Translations under genes and position numbers: made by a program
From: Microcaldota archaeon
Lineage (GTDB): Archaea > Micrarchaeota > Micrarchaeia > Anstonellales > Anstonellaceae
NCBI GenBank assembly: GCA_021814005.1
Contig: JAKAJC010000011.1
Span: 1 to 41,548 of the forward strand
DNA: 41,548 nt
Direction of reading: 5' to 3'
Shown here: positions 7,679-15,799 of the stretch, one piece after another
Layout: each line of letters begins with the position of its first letter
Position numbering within the stretch: the stretch's first letter is position 1
The notes under the pieces: generated by a model
Databases searched by the model: none
The model's input: the letters and a program-made list of their open reading frames with translations, nothing else
What the model was told of the DNA's origin: nothing

Positions 7679-8746
7679 ATGCGCACGCACCTCGTTCTGC
7701 TCTGCCTGGTCCTGTCCGGACTCCTGTTGTCTTTGGGTTGCCTTGGTTTTGGCGAATCGCCAACCGCGGCAGCTCCGGCCTACAATGCCTCGAAGGCTCC
7801 CCCGGTCACGACTCCTGTCAACAACACGCCGCTGCCCAATGCCACCTCGCCGCAGCCGCCGGTGATTAGCGCGGCGTTCGAGATGTCGTTCATCAACCTC
7901 TCCATGGCCGACGCCACCCTGATTCACACCAAGGAGCGCACAATCCTCTTCGACGCGGGCTCGGCAGAATCGGCCCCGAAACTGGTTTCATACCTGCACT
8001 CAAAAGGAATCGACAAAATCGACGTGCTCATCCTCTCCTCCAACGACCCTGCATATGTCGGCGGCGCCCCGGAAATCCTGCGCCAGTTCACGGTGAGCGA
8101 GGTATGGACCAACGGCGGCACTTATTCGGACGCGCTGTGGGGCTCGATTCAGGACCTTCTCGGGCCTTCATCCAGCCGCTCCGTCGTCTATGGCTATAAC
8201 CGCACATGGGGCGACCTCGAAGTCACGGTGCTCAACCCCCAAACCTCGCGCCTTTCTGGCGAGGGCGACGCGACGGTAATCAAGGTTTCGTACGGCTCGT
8301 TCTGTTCTCTTCTCTTTTCCAACTCTCTGGCCGCGGGCGCATCGAGCGCCGACGCGGGCACTGTGGTCGGAGGCGTGGACAGCCGCATAATCACCGGACC
8401 CGTGCCGGTCAACTGCCCGGTGCTGCGCGTGTCGCACCACGGCTCGGCCAATGTCGCTTCATTCCAGCTGCTCAACAAGATGAATCCGAGCGACGCCATC
8501 ATCAGCGTCGGACCCAACCCGCCGCAGGACCTCTATCCGGCACCCGCCCTCATCCGCCGCCTCATCCTCAACAACGTGACGGTGTGGACAACCGACAAGC
8601 TCGGCACGGTGACCGTGACATCGGACGGCACAACCTATTCAATGCGCTCTGACAAGCCGCGGGACACGAAGTACGGCAAATTCCTCGAGAACGTCATCTA
8701 CAACGGCGCGAGCTACTGGCAGACGACGACAACAACCCGCCGTTAA
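7679..8746 (+). CDS. ComEC-like metallo-beta-lactamase-fold lipoprotein with degenerate metal site
   Basis: The 355-residue product has a signal peptide with lipobox (LLSLGC), a Pro/Thr/Asn spacer and then a domain laid out like the C-terminal beta-lactamase domain of ComEC/Rec2 proteins. MSFINLSMADATLIHTKERTILFDAG matches the opening strand and turn, and LRVSHHGSAN matches the later conserved SHHG (His253). The central metal-binding loop, normally of the type THPDADHIGG, reads SSNDPAYVGG here (residues 120-129), so its histidines are gone. The protein is probably surface-anchored and no longer a normal metallo-hydrolase, though it may still bind DNA or another ligand. Family assignment is firm; role is open. 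Confidence 0.85.
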   Translation: MRTHLVLLCLVLSGLLLSLGCLGFGESPTAAAPAYNASKAPPVTTPVNNTPLPNATSPQPPVISAAFEMSFINLSMADATLIHTKERTILFDAGSAESAPKLVSYLHSKGIDKIDVLILSSNDPAYVGGAPEILRQFTVSEVWTNGGTYSDALWGSIQDLLGPSSSRSVVYGYNRTWGDLEVTVLNPQTSRLSGEGDATVIKVSYGSFCSLLFSNSLAAGASSADAGTVVGGVDSRIITGPVPVNCPVLRVSHHGSANVASFQLLNKMNPSDAIISVGPNPPQDLYPAPALIRRLILNNVTVWTTDKLGTVTVTSDGTTYSMRSDKPRDTKYGKFLENVIYNGASYWQTTTTTRR

Positions 8747-8862
8747 AAAAATAAAATAAAAAAGAAAGAAAAAGAAAAATGACAAACGGGCGCGCTTCGA
8801 AGCGCGCCGCCCGCCTCAGGCCGCCTCGAGGCGGCCCTAATCTATTTTTCTATTTTTTTGAC
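8747..8862. terminator. Palindrome-rich bidirectional terminator element
   Basis: This fills the gap between convergent genes. An A-rich tract (8747-8779) is followed by two perfect palindromes, GGCGCGCTTC and its complement (8789-8808) and GGCCGCCTC/GAGGCGGCC (8819-8836), then a T-rich tract (8840-8858). The A and T tracts can also pair, closing a long stem around both hairpins. Read from either side, GC hairpins end in a T run, as expected for termination in both directions. A similarly built element lies at 37191-37325. Confidence 0.7.
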
Positions 8863-8870
8863 TTACTTCT

Positions 8871-10040
8871 CTACGCTCCGCTCTCTTTCTTGAGCACGGC
8901 CGCCTTGTCTGTCTTTTCCCACGGGAATCCTTCCCTTCCAAAGTGCCCGTAGGCCGCGGTTTTGCGGTAGATGGGCCGCCGAAGGTTCAAATCCTGAATA
9001 ATGTGCCCTGGCTTGAGGCGGAAATGTTTTTTTATCATCTCGAGCAGTTTGCCATTCTGCAATTTTGACGTGCCGAAAGTGTCCACCCAGACCGAAACCG
9101 GCTCGCTCTGGCCGATGACATAGCCCACCTGCACCTGGCAGCGGCGCGCAAGCCCCGCGGCCACCACGTTCTTGGCGATATAGCGCGCCATATAGCAGGC
9201 CGAGCGGTCCACTTTTGTCGGGTCCTTGCCCGAGAAGCATCCGCCGCCGTGCGGGGCCTTGCCGCCATAAGTGTCGACAATGATTTTTCTGCCGGTCAGC
9301 CCGCAGTCGGCCGCAGGCCCGCCGAGCACGAACTTGCCTGTTCCGTTGACGATGACGGCCGTCCTGCCCTCTTCGTAATATTTTCCAAGCACCGGCTTGA
9401 TTGCCTTCTCAATCAAATCCGCCTTTATTTTGGCGGGCGTGAGCTCCTTTCCATTCTCATCCTTCTCGTCATGCTGGGCCGCGATGACGACTGTTGTCAC
9501 CCTCTGCGGCTTGTGGTCGTCGGAATATTCGACCGTGATTTGCGTCTTGCCGTCCGGGCGCAAATAAGGAACAGATTTGTTCTTCCTTACCTGCGCCAGC
9601 TTTTCGGCCAGCCGGTTTGCCAGCTGAATCGGCAGGGGCATCAGCTCCGGCGTCTCGTCGCACGCGTAGCCGAACATGATTCCCTGGTCGCCCGCTCCTA
9701 TTGCGTCAAGGTTTTCCTCCTTCACTCCCTGCGCGATGTCGGGCGACTGGGAGTGAATTGACACCATCACTCCGGAGCCCTTGTGGTCGAAATAATAATC
9801 TGGATTGTCGTAGCCGATTTCTTCCAGAGTTTTGCGCACAATGCCCTGCACGTCAGCATAACCCTTGGTGGTCACCTCGCCGGCAACAATCACAAGTCCG
9901 GTTGTGGCCAGCGCCTCGACCGCAACGTGGCTTTTCGGGTCCTGGCGGATGAGCTCGTCAAGAATGGCGTCCGATATCTGGTCGCACACCTTGTCGGGGT
10001 GGCCTTCGGTAACACTTTCAGACGTGAACAGGTATGGCAT
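8871..10040 (-). CDS. metK: S-adenosylmethionine synthetase, bacterial/eukaryotic type
   Basis: Makes S-adenosylmethionine from methionine and ATP in the cytosol. The product has 389 residues. [24 protein letters not shown] is the N-terminal signature with the metal and ATP contacts, [12 protein letters not shown] is the central signature and [17 protein letters not shown] the P-loop-like signature; all are the bacterial MetK forms. Most archaea use a distinct, divergent synthetase family, so this copy suggests replacement by transfer. The ATG at 10040 follows GAGAGGT; a TTG two codons upstream is less likely. It lies about 40 bases downstream of hjc on the same strand and is probably cotranscribed with it. 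No SAM riboswitch fits in the short gap. Confidence 0.96.
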   Translation of the reverse strand: MPYLFTSESVTEGHPDKVCDQISDAILDELIRQDPKSHVAVEALATTGLVIVAGEVTTKGYADVQGIVRKTLEEIGYDNPDYYFDHKGSGVMVSIHSQSPDIAQGVKEENLDAIGAGDQGIMFGYACDETPELMPLPIQLANRLAEKLAQVRKNKSVPYLRPDGKTQITVEYSDDHKPQRVTTVVIAAQHDEKDENGKELTPAKIKADLIEKAIKPVLGKYYEEGRTAVIVNGTGKFVLGGPAADCGLTGRKIIVDTYGGKAPHGGGCFSGKDPTKVDRSACYMARYIAKNVVAAGLARRCQVQVGYVIGQSEPVSVWVDTFGTSKLQNGKLLEMIKKHFRLKPGHIIQDLNLRRPIYRKTAAYGHFGREGFPWEKTDKAAVLKKESGA

Positions 10041-10079
10041 ATACAAAACCTCTCGTGGCCGATTTTCTGTCTTTCAGTC

Positions 10080-10478
10080 TTAATATGTCTTTCCAACGAT
10101 GCGCTCCATTCCCGCGTTGACTTTTTCTGCCTCTTGCGCCGATATGGCGTATGATTTGGCGTTCTCGTGCAAAAACTGCAGGCGGATGAAAAACCATTCC
10201 CCGCCGGTCTGCCGCCATGCCACATAAGTGGTGATGCTGCTTTTTTCCTCCCACTCCTTGAGGTGCTCCACCTGCTCCTTGCGCATTTGAAGCGAAGAGG
10301 AGGCCACGGCCTTGCACTCGAACCCGTACTGGTCCGTGCGCCGAAACGCAAGAATGTCGGGGCAGGGGCTTCCGGAGCCCGAGCCCGCGGCGCGAATCAC
10401 CAGAAATCCGGCGGCCATGAGCTTTTCCATCAGGTCGTGCTCGGCCCGCCAGCCTTTTCTATAAGAGCCGAATGTCAT
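10080..10478 (-). CDS. hjc: Archaeal Holliday junction resolvase
   Basis: Cuts four-way DNA junctions made during recombination. The 132-residue product matches Hjc: SYRKGWRAEHDL with the N-terminal catalytic Glu, GFLVIRAAGSGS, PDILAF with the catalytic Asp and GFECKAV with the Glu-x-Lys of the PD-(D/E)XK nuclease core. The ATG at 10478 lies about 27 bases from the CTTATTAAG box, predicting a leaderless mRNA. A longer in-frame start (10595) would run through the promoter and into the divergent gene. It is followed by metK and divergent from the CBS-domain gene. Confidence 0.93.
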   Translation of the reverse strand: MTFGSYRKGWRAEHDLMEKLMAAGFLVIRAAGSGSGSPCPDILAFRRTDQYGFECKAVASSSLQMRKEQVEHLKEWEEKSSITTYVAWRQTGGEWFFIRLQFLHENAKSYAISAQEAEKVNAGMERIVGKTY

Positions 10479-10500
10479 GCTTTCATCGTCGATGCGACGG

Positions 10501-10509
10501 CTTAATAAG
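10501..10509. promoter_or_regulatory. Shared near-palindromic TATA box of hjc and the CBS gene
   Basis: CTTAATAAG reads CTTATTAAG on the other strand, so one site offers a TATA-like box in both directions. It is about 27 bases from the hjc start (minus) and about 41 bases from the CBS gene start (plus), which has its own ribosome site GGGAGTG. Confidence 0.55.
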
Positions 10510-10545
10510 GTTTGTAGATATTTTGGTTTTTCGGGAGTGATGCTC

Positions 10546-11091
10546 ATGAAACTTGATCTCAAAATCGGCGAATGCATGACGGTCGGCGTGCTCACCCTGC
10601 CGGTCGACTCTTCAATTCAGGACGCGGCCCAGCTCTTGAAAAAATCCCGCGTGGGCTCGGTCATTGTCACCCACAACGGCAAGGCGGTCGGCATCCTCAC
10701 CGAGCGCGACATCGTGCACAAGGTGGTGGCCGAGGGCAAGGATTCAGCCAAGGTTCCGCTCAAATCAATCATGTCCAAGCCCCTGCGCGTAATCGGCGTG
10801 TCCCAGTCCATCGCCGACGCGGCTCTGGCTTTGCGGCAGAACAAGGTCAAGCGCCTGCCTGTCGTCGACAAGAAGGGCCAGCTGGTCGGCATAGTGTCCG
10901 AGGGCGACCTCATGCGCGTCTATCCCGGCATGGTGGACATCATGGCCGAAACCGGCGAGCTTGGCCCTTACCAGAAGGAGAAGCATGTCTACAGCGGAGT
11001 GTGCGAGCAGTGCGGGCTTTATTCCGACGAGCTGCGCATGCGAAACGGCCGCCTCTACTGCGACGAATGCACTGAAGAGGAAGAAGTGTAA
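10546..11091 (+). CDS. Tandem CBS-domain protein with C-terminal zinc ribbon
   Basis: The 181-residue cytosolic protein has two CBS motifs forming one Bateman module: residues about 8-65 (ECMTVGVLTLPVDSSIQDA to GILTERDIVHKV) and about 74-130 (SIMSKPLRVIGVSQSIADA to GIVSEGDLMRVY). These typically bind adenine nucleotides and act as energy sensors. A C-terminal zinc ribbon follows, with CEQCGL and YCDEC (two CxxC pairs), which could contact nucleic acid or a partner. The ATG at 10546 is favoured by GGGAGTG about 8 bases upstream; an ATG two codons earlier overlaps that site. Partner and target are unknown. Confidence 0.9.
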   Translation: MKLDLKIGECMTVGVLTLPVDSSIQDAAQLLKKSRVGSVIVTHNGKAVGILTERDIVHKVVAEGKDSAKVPLKSIMSKPLRVIGVSQSIADAALALRQNKVKRLPVVDKKGQLVGIVSEGDLMRVYPGMVDIMAETGELGPYQKEKHVYSGVCEQCGLYSDELRMRNGRLYCDECTEEEEV

Positions 11092-11093
11092 AT

Positions 11094-12137
11094 TCAGCGG
11101 CTCTTGGCAACGGCAATGTGAGGTTCGACTTTGCGCCCCAGCTGCGCGTCCACCCTGCCCATGCAGGCAACATACCATTTCATCAAAAGCTCGTTTGACG
11201 TGCCCCACAACCCCGACTTGGCAACTATTTCGCCAACCTGCTCGCGCGAAATTTTCACGGTCTTGTCTTTCTCAAACACGTCGGAATTGTTTATGCAGGC
11301 TATGTAAGATTCAATTGCCATGAAAAGCGGGATAAGGCAGAACATGCGCACCCCAATCTGCTCTTTGGGAAGCGCGGTAACATACTGCATGCCCGAGCGC
11401 AAATACTGCGTGGCATCTTGGATTTCCTCGCGCAGCACGGCCATGGCCGCGGCCCGCTTCTTTGGCTGCAAAAGGGTGCGGTAGTTTACGCGGTAGCGCT
11501 GCATCACGCCAAGGGGCCAGTAATACCTTTTGGCCGGCACATCGTGCGCAACATCGCGCAAAATGTTCACCTTCTGCAAGGCAAGCCCGAATCTTCGGGC
11601 GCGCGAGCGCAATTGGGTGCGCAGCTCCTTTGAGATTATGCGGTTGTGGTAAAGCAGGTCATTGAAAAGATATCCAACAACTCCCGCAACATAATGCGAG
11701 TATCTGCTCTGGTCCGCAAACGTGCGGATGCGCTTGTGCTGGAAAGAGTACATTCCCCTCGCCATCTCACGGCCCCAGCGCAAAGTCGCTTTTCGCACCG
11801 GCGATGGCTGCTCATAGAAGAGCGCGGCCACATTGGGCAGTTTCTCGATAAGCTCGCGCTCATAGCTGCAGTCGATTTGCGAGAGCATGTGAGCCTTGAC
11901 CTCTTCGGATTCGGCCGCGTCGAATTTCTTGTTCGAGAATGATTTGAGCAAAGAGTCGAACAGTTTGCGCTTGACGCGCAGGGGCGCGTGCGAGTCCTCG
12001 ATGGTGTCAATCAGGCGGTAAATCAAATAAGCCAGCATTGTCTGCTCGCCCAGCGGCTGGGGAAGAACCTTGATTGCAAGGGCGAAGCTGCGCGAAACAT
12101 GCGGCAGAATCTCCCAACAAGTTTTCCGGTCGTCCAT
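11094..12137 (-). CDS. Squalene/phytoene synthase family enzyme
   Basis: The 347-residue product is an all-helical trans-isoprenyl synthase. It has a first Asp-rich motif RLIDTIED, a second motif KVNILRDVAHD, and VSRSFALAIKVLP near the N terminus, all typical of the squalene/phytoene synthase family. DTIED and the C-terminal hydrophobic segment are closer to squalene synthases than to phytoene synthases. Expected reaction: head-to-head joining of two prenyl diphosphates (farnesyl or geranylgeranyl) through a cyclopropyl intermediate. No desaturase, cyclase or other carotenoid or hopanoid gene is next to it, so the product is uncertain. It ends 3 bases from the convergent CBS gene. The ATG follows GAGG at modest spacing. 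Confidence 0.9.
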   Translation of the reverse strand: MDDRKTCWEILPHVSRSFALAIKVLPQPLGEQTMLAYLIYRLIDTIEDSHAPLRVKRKLFDSLLKSFSNKKFDAAESEEVKAHMLSQIDCSYERELIEKLPNVAALFYEQPSPVRKATLRWGREMARGMYSFQHKRIRTFADQSRYSHYVAGVVGYLFNDLLYHNRIISKELRTQLRSRARRFGLALQKVNILRDVAHDVPAKRYYWPLGVMQRYRVNYRTLLQPKKRAAAMAVLREEIQDATQYLRSGMQYVTALPKEQIGVRMFCLIPLFMAIESYIACINNSDVFEKDKTVKISREQVGEIVAKSGLWGTSNELLMKWYVACMGRVDAQLGRKVEPHIAVAKSR

Positions 12138-12208
12138 CTGCCATCCTCTACCGCATTGGCCGTTATTCTGCTTTAGCTATCGTTTTCGTCTGTTTTCTCT
12201 CCCACCAT

Positions 12209-12224
12209 CTAGTCTTTGGACTAG
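12209..12224. promoter_or_regulatory. Inverted repeat in a divergent promoter region
   Basis: CTAGTC-TTTG-GACTAG is a 6-bp inverted repeat directly before an AATTTAAAT stretch, between the divergent squalene synthase-like and glucose-6-phosphate isomerase genes. It could be an operator or a small hairpin. No regulator can be assigned. Confidence 0.35.
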
Positions 12225-12294
12225 AATTTAAATCCATCGTTTCCCGCGCCTCAGGAGCCTGTTTTGCACCCTTCATCATCCCGTTTTGAGATGG

Positions 12295-12303
12295 TTATTT
12301 AAT
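12295..12303 (+). promoter_or_regulatory. TATA box for glucose-6-phosphate isomerase
   Basis: TTATTTAAT is centred about 29 bases before the ATG at 12328 and supports that internal start over the in-frame ATG at 12286, which precedes the box. Confidence 0.55.
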
Positions 12304-12327
12304 CCCTGTGATTCCTCAACGGCCCTG

Positions 12328-13638
12328 ATGAAGTCTCCTCCAATTTCCGTGGACTTTTCCTCTTTCGGCGCGCCCAAGGCCGCGCTCGCCGCTTCCGCGA
12401 AGAAGCTGCAGCCCTATATTTCTGAACTGGGGCAGGTGGTCGAGGGCCGGAACTGGGAGCACCCGGCCGCCTCGATTCTGCTGGCAGACGAAACACATTA
12501 TCTTGCCCAGTCCATGGCGCTGGCGCACCGCATCGGCAAGCCGAACCTTCTCATAGTGGTCGGCATCGGTGGCTCGAATCTCGGCGCACTGGCCGTTTCG
12601 CAGGCCGTGCTGGGCCCCTATCACAATCTTCTTCACCCCGACAACCAGCTTGTTTTCGCAGACACTGTGGACGCGCCGTCGGTATCAGCCGTTCTCTCGC
12701 TTGCCCACGCCTGCCGCGAGCGGGGCGGCTCGGTCGTAATCAACGTCATCTCAAAATCGGGCGCAACTCTTGAAACACAGGCTCTCTTCACCCTCCTGCG
12801 CTACTCGCTTGGCGGGCTCAAGCCATCCCACATCATTGTCACATCTGACGAGGGTTCTGCTTTCGAGCGGCAGGCCGAGAAGGCCGGCTGGTCTTTTCTG
12901 CCCATTCCAAAAGCGGTCGGCGGCCGCTACTCGGTCTTCTCGTCTGTCGGCATTTTCCCCCTTCTATTGATGGGCATCGATGCACAGGAGCTGCTGGCCG
13001 GCGCGCTCGCCATGCGCGAGAAGTGCCTCAGCCCGCATGTGCAGCAGAATCCTGCAATGCAGATGGCGGCAGGCCTCCACTATCATCGTGCCGCCGGCCG
13101 CACTATTCACGACCACTTTGTTTTCTCCAACTCGCTGGACAGCGCGGGCAAATGGTACCGCCAGCTCATGGCCGAATCGCTGGGCAAGGAGCATGACGCG
13201 GGCGGCAAACGCAGAGTGCATGCCGGCATCACCCCGACCTCCTCAACCGGCTCGACAGATTTGCATTCCATGGTCCAGCTTTATCTGGCCGGGCCGGCGG
13301 ACAAAACATTCCGCTTTGTGCATGTTTCGTCATTCCCTTCCGACCCGCGCACGCCCAAAGACGAGCGCCTCGAGGCGCTGGTTCCGCATGCCGGCGGCCG
13401 CTCCATGGGCGAGCTGATGGGCGCGATTCTGTCTGGCACGCAAACCGCTTTCCGCTCGCGCCATATCCCGTTTGCCGATGTCTCGCTGCCCTCGCTCTCC
13501 CCGCACTGCATGGGGCAGATGATGCAGATGGAAATGATAGAGACAATGCTGCTGGCCAAACTGGCGAATGTCAATGCATTCGACCAGCCGGCGGTGGAAG
13601 AATACAAAAAAGAGACGCGCAAGCGGCTTTCGAAATAA
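12328..13638 (+). CDS. pgi: Glucose-6-phosphate isomerase (SIS-domain type)
   Basis: Interconverts glucose 6-phosphate and fructose 6-phosphate. The 436-residue product belongs to the classical SIS-fold family rather than the archaeal cupin type: VVGIGGSNLGALAV in the first domain, VINVISKSGATLETQALF in the phosphate-binding loop, and SLGKEHD near the catalytic region. It is shorter than the 550-residue bacterial/eukaryotic enzymes and close in size to compact bacterial and some archaeal forms. The ATG at 12328 is placed for a leaderless transcript from the TATA-like box; the 14-codon upstream extension lacks support. The next gene starts 21 bases on, so cotranscription is likely. It links the ROK kinase to glycolysis or the pentose phosphate route. 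Confidence 0.95.
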   Translation: MKSPPISVDFSSFGAPKAALAASAKKLQPYISELGQVVEGRNWEHPAASILLADETHYLAQSMALAHRIGKPNLLIVVGIGGSNLGALAVSQAVLGPYHNLLHPDNQLVFADTVDAPSVSAVLSLAHACRERGGSVVINVISKSGATLETQALFTLLRYSLGGLKPSHIIVTSDEGSAFERQAEKAGWSFLPIPKAVGGRYSVFSSVGIFPLLLMGIDAQELLAGALAMREKCLSPHVQQNPAMQMAAGLHYHRAAGRTIHDHFVFSNSLDSAGKWYRQLMAESLGKEHDAGGKRRVHAGITPTSSTGSTDLHSMVQLYLAGPADKTFRFVHVSSFPSDPRTPKDERLEALVPHAGGRSMGELMGAILSGTQTAFRSRHIPFADVSLPSLSPHCMGQMMQMEMIETMLLAKLANVNAFDQPAVEEYKKETRKRLSK

Positions 13639-13659
13639 CCGTTTTGATGAGGTGGGTAT

Positions 13660-14466
13660 ATGCAAAAAATCCGTGTAAGCGCCGTATTCTTCCTCCTCTC
13701 GCTCTCGTTTTTGTGCATGCCAGCCTTTGCCGACATCCTGCCGCCCAACTCCCATTATGTTGAGCGGTGCGTGAGAATCGCAAACCTTGACTCCTATCCG
13801 TCCATTGTCATCATCACCCAAGACCTGAACATGGGCGGAGACAAACAGATTCTCTCAATCGCAGCGGCAGGCGAGTGCCTTCCCTCCCCCGGATACAAAT
13901 TCGACCCCTACAAAGTCTATTGGGCAGAAAAAAGCTATGTCGATTCCATCCAGCTGCAGAATTTGACCATCAAGAACGGCTCCTATGAGGAATCGTCCCT
14001 CAACGACTCCAGCATTCATTTCATCACATCAACCATCCGCACCGGCGGCGGTTATGTCGACAACTCCAATCCCGCCACTTCCGAGGAAATCTTCTATCTC
14101 ATCGAGCCGGCTGCATCTGGCCAGTATAATCTGGTAAAACAGGGGGCCAGCGTTGAAACAAACCGCACGACCCCCTCAACGCCGTCGGTTCCATCCGTGC
14201 CGTCCAAGCCGGCCCGCCCGCTCTTTTCGCAGTCAGGCATTTATTCCGGCGACCAGTTCTCCTATGCCTATCTTCTGCTGGTGCTGGTTTTGGGCGCAAT
14301 CGCGATTTTCATTCTTGTCAAATCCATGCCCCGCAAGCCCGCCGCCGAGCAGCCGCAGAATGAAGCGCCGGCCCAGCCCTACTGGCCGGCCGCCCCAAAG
14401 CAGGCCGAGCCAAAGCCGCCGGCCGCCCGGCGCTCGGGCAAGCATGCAAGAAAAAAGAAGGCGTGA
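13660..14466 (+). CDS. Exported protein with C-terminal membrane anchor, unknown function
   Basis: The 268-residue product starts with a signal peptide (MQKIRVSAVFFLLSLSFLCM, cleavage probably after PAFA). An extracellular domain of about 150 residues with two Cys (ERCVRI and GECLPS) follows, then a Ser/Pro stalk, a membrane helix (about residues 205-225, YAYLLLVLVLGAIAIFILV) and a Lys/Pro/Ala-rich cytosolic tail ending in RKKKA. I do not recognise the extracellular domain. The start is well supported by GAGGTG seven bases upstream. It lies 21 bases after pgi and 6 bases before the next membrane protein, consistent with one operon, though no metabolic link is evident. Confidence 0.8.
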   Translation: MQKIRVSAVFFLLSLSFLCMPAFADILPPNSHYVERCVRIANLDSYPSIVIITQDLNMGGDKQILSIAAAGECLPSPGYKFDPYKVYWAEKSYVDSIQLQNLTIKNGSYEESSLNDSSIHFITSTIRTGGGYVDNSNPATSEEIFYLIEPAASGQYNLVKQGASVETNRTTPSTPSVPSVPSKPARPLFSQSGIYSGDQFSYAYLLLVLVLGAIAIFILVKSMPRKPAAEQPQNEAPAQPYWPAAPKQAEPKPPAARRSGKHARKKKA

Positions 14467-14472
14467 GCGGGC

Positions 14473-14832
14473 ATGGACTATCTCCAGCTTTTTTTTATTT
14501 CCCTTTTTTTCACAATCGCGGCAGAAACGCTGGCGCTTTTCATTCTTGTGCGCAATGTTTTCCGCCTGACTGCGCGCCAGTCACCTGACTGCCTTCTGAT
14601 TTTTGCCGGAATTCTCACTTCAGCCTGCACCCTGCCCTATGTGTGGTTCGTGCTGCCCTCCCTCTTCTCTTCATGGATGCTCTACGCTTTTGCGGCCGAA
14701 ACATTTGCCGTATTGGCCGAAGGGGCAATCTATCTTGTGCTGCTGCGCCTGAAATGGCGCGAGGCGTTTTTGCTCTCGCTGGCCTGCAACATGTTTTCGT
14801 TTGCCCTCGGCCTGCTTTTGTTCGGCGGCTAG
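14473..14832 (+). CDS. Small multi-pass membrane protein, unknown
   Basis: The 119-residue, strongly hydrophobic product has about four membrane helices (DYLQLFFISLFFTIAAETLALF, LLIFAGILTSACTLPYVWFV, LYAFAAETFAVLAEGAIYLVLL, FLLSLACNMFSFALGLLLF). Two helices contain the short pattern AAET. It begins 6 bases after the preceding gene, suggesting translational coupling and perhaps a complex with that anchored protein. I cannot name a family. It ends 5 bases before the convergent ROK kinase gene. Confidence 0.7.
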   Translation: MDYLQLFFISLFFTIAAETLALFILVRNVFRLTARQSPDCLLIFAGILTSACTLPYVWFVLPSLFSSWMLYAFAAETFAVLAEGAIYLVLLRLKWREAFLLSLACNMFSFALGLLLFGG

Positions 14833-14837
14833 GCCAT

Positions 14838-15746
14838 TTACTCAAGAAAACGCGTGGCATTTCCGTTTTTCTTTCCCTGCGCGAGCAGGCATGCGCCGCG
14901 CAAAGCGGGCATTGGCTGGCCGGAGAGCCGAATCGGCGTCTTTCGCACCGCGGCAATCGCGTTTTCTTCAAATGTTTTTTGCATTATCTTGTGCAATTCC
15001 CTCTTTTGCATATATGCCCTGCCCACCGAGCCGGCCACAATTATTTCGGCAGGGTCCAAAACACTGGCCAAATTTGCCAGCCCGAGGCCGAAATATCGAG
15101 CAGCGAATCCAGCGTGCCTTTTCGCAGGCATCTCTTTTGACATAAATATCTTCTTTGCATCCCATCCGTTTTTGCCAAATCTTTTTTCAATTCCAAATCC
15201 GCCGCACAATGTTTCGAATTCAACAAGCCTGCCGCGCTCATCAGTCATCTTCATGTGTCCGGCTTCTCCTGCCGTATTGTGCGCCCCGCGCACAAGCCGC
15301 CCATTCTTCACAATGGCCGCGCCTATTCCGCTGCCGGGGGCAACAAGAAGAAAATCGTCATCTTTTTTCTGTCCGCGCGCATTCCATTCAGCCAATGCCA
15401 TGCACTTGACGTCGTTTTCAAGCCGGAACCTAATGCCGGCGCGGCTTAAGCCCGCAAGGCCGTTCATGAAGCGCGCCCCGTCAACTTTTGGCAGATTGGG
15501 CAGTGCAGCAAGCCGGCCGTTCACAACAAATCCGGCCAGCGAGAGCCCGACGGCGGCCGGCCTGTATTCATTCACCAATCCGCGAACAATTTCAAGCAGT
15601 TTTTTCTCATCCCAATTTTTAGCAACCGGTATGCGCCAGACGCAAATTTTGCCTCCAGTTGGGTATGTCCACTCAATCTTGGAGGCGCCTATGTCAATTC
15701 CCAGAACCCTGCCGCCCCGCGCCGATAGCCAGCCGCTCGTGCCCAT
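14838..15746 (-). CDS. ROK-family sugar kinase (glucokinase-like)
   Basis: The 302-residue product has the ROK order: VLGIDIGASKIEW (phosphate-binding strand), GLSLAGFVVNGRL, FRLENDVKCMALAEW with the catalytic Asp, SGIGAAIVKNGRLVRGAHNTAGEAGHM with the substrate Glu and zinc-site His, and IIVAGSVG in the adenosine region. The zinc motif, usually CxCGxxGCxE, reads LCGGFGIEKRF, so only one of three Cys remains and zinc binding is doubtful. There is no N-terminal helix-turn-helix, so it should be a kinase rather than a repressor. The likely reaction is ATP-dependent phosphorylation of glucose or a related sugar, feeding the isomerase upstream. The ATG at 15746 sits about 29 bases from a GATTATCAAT box; longer starts run past that box. 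Confidence 0.87.
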   Translation of the reverse strand: MGTSGWLSARGGRVLGIDIGASKIEWTYPTGGKICVWRIPVAKNWDEKKLLEIVRGLVNEYRPAAVGLSLAGFVVNGRLAALPNLPKVDGARFMNGLAGLSRAGIRFRLENDVKCMALAEWNARGQKKDDDFLLVAPGSGIGAAIVKNGRLVRGAHNTAGEAGHMKMTDERGRLVEFETLCGGFGIEKRFGKNGWDAKKIFMSKEMPAKRHAGFAARYFGLGLANLASVLDPAEIIVAGSVGRAYMQKRELHKIMQKTFEENAIAAVRKTPIRLSGQPMPALRGACLLAQGKKNGNATRFLE

Positions 15747-15799
15747 ACGAAACGTTGAGAATGCGCGAAGATTGATAATCCTGCGCGGCCAGCCAAAAC

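Noticed and set aside
10041-10079. SAM riboswitch upstream of metK
   Set aside because: The gap to hjc is about 39 bases, too short, and shows no conserved riboswitch core.
12074-12289. Small ORF between the squalene synthase-like and pgi genes
   Set aside because: It overlaps the 5' end of the minus-strand gene and the promoter region of pgi and has no ribosome site.
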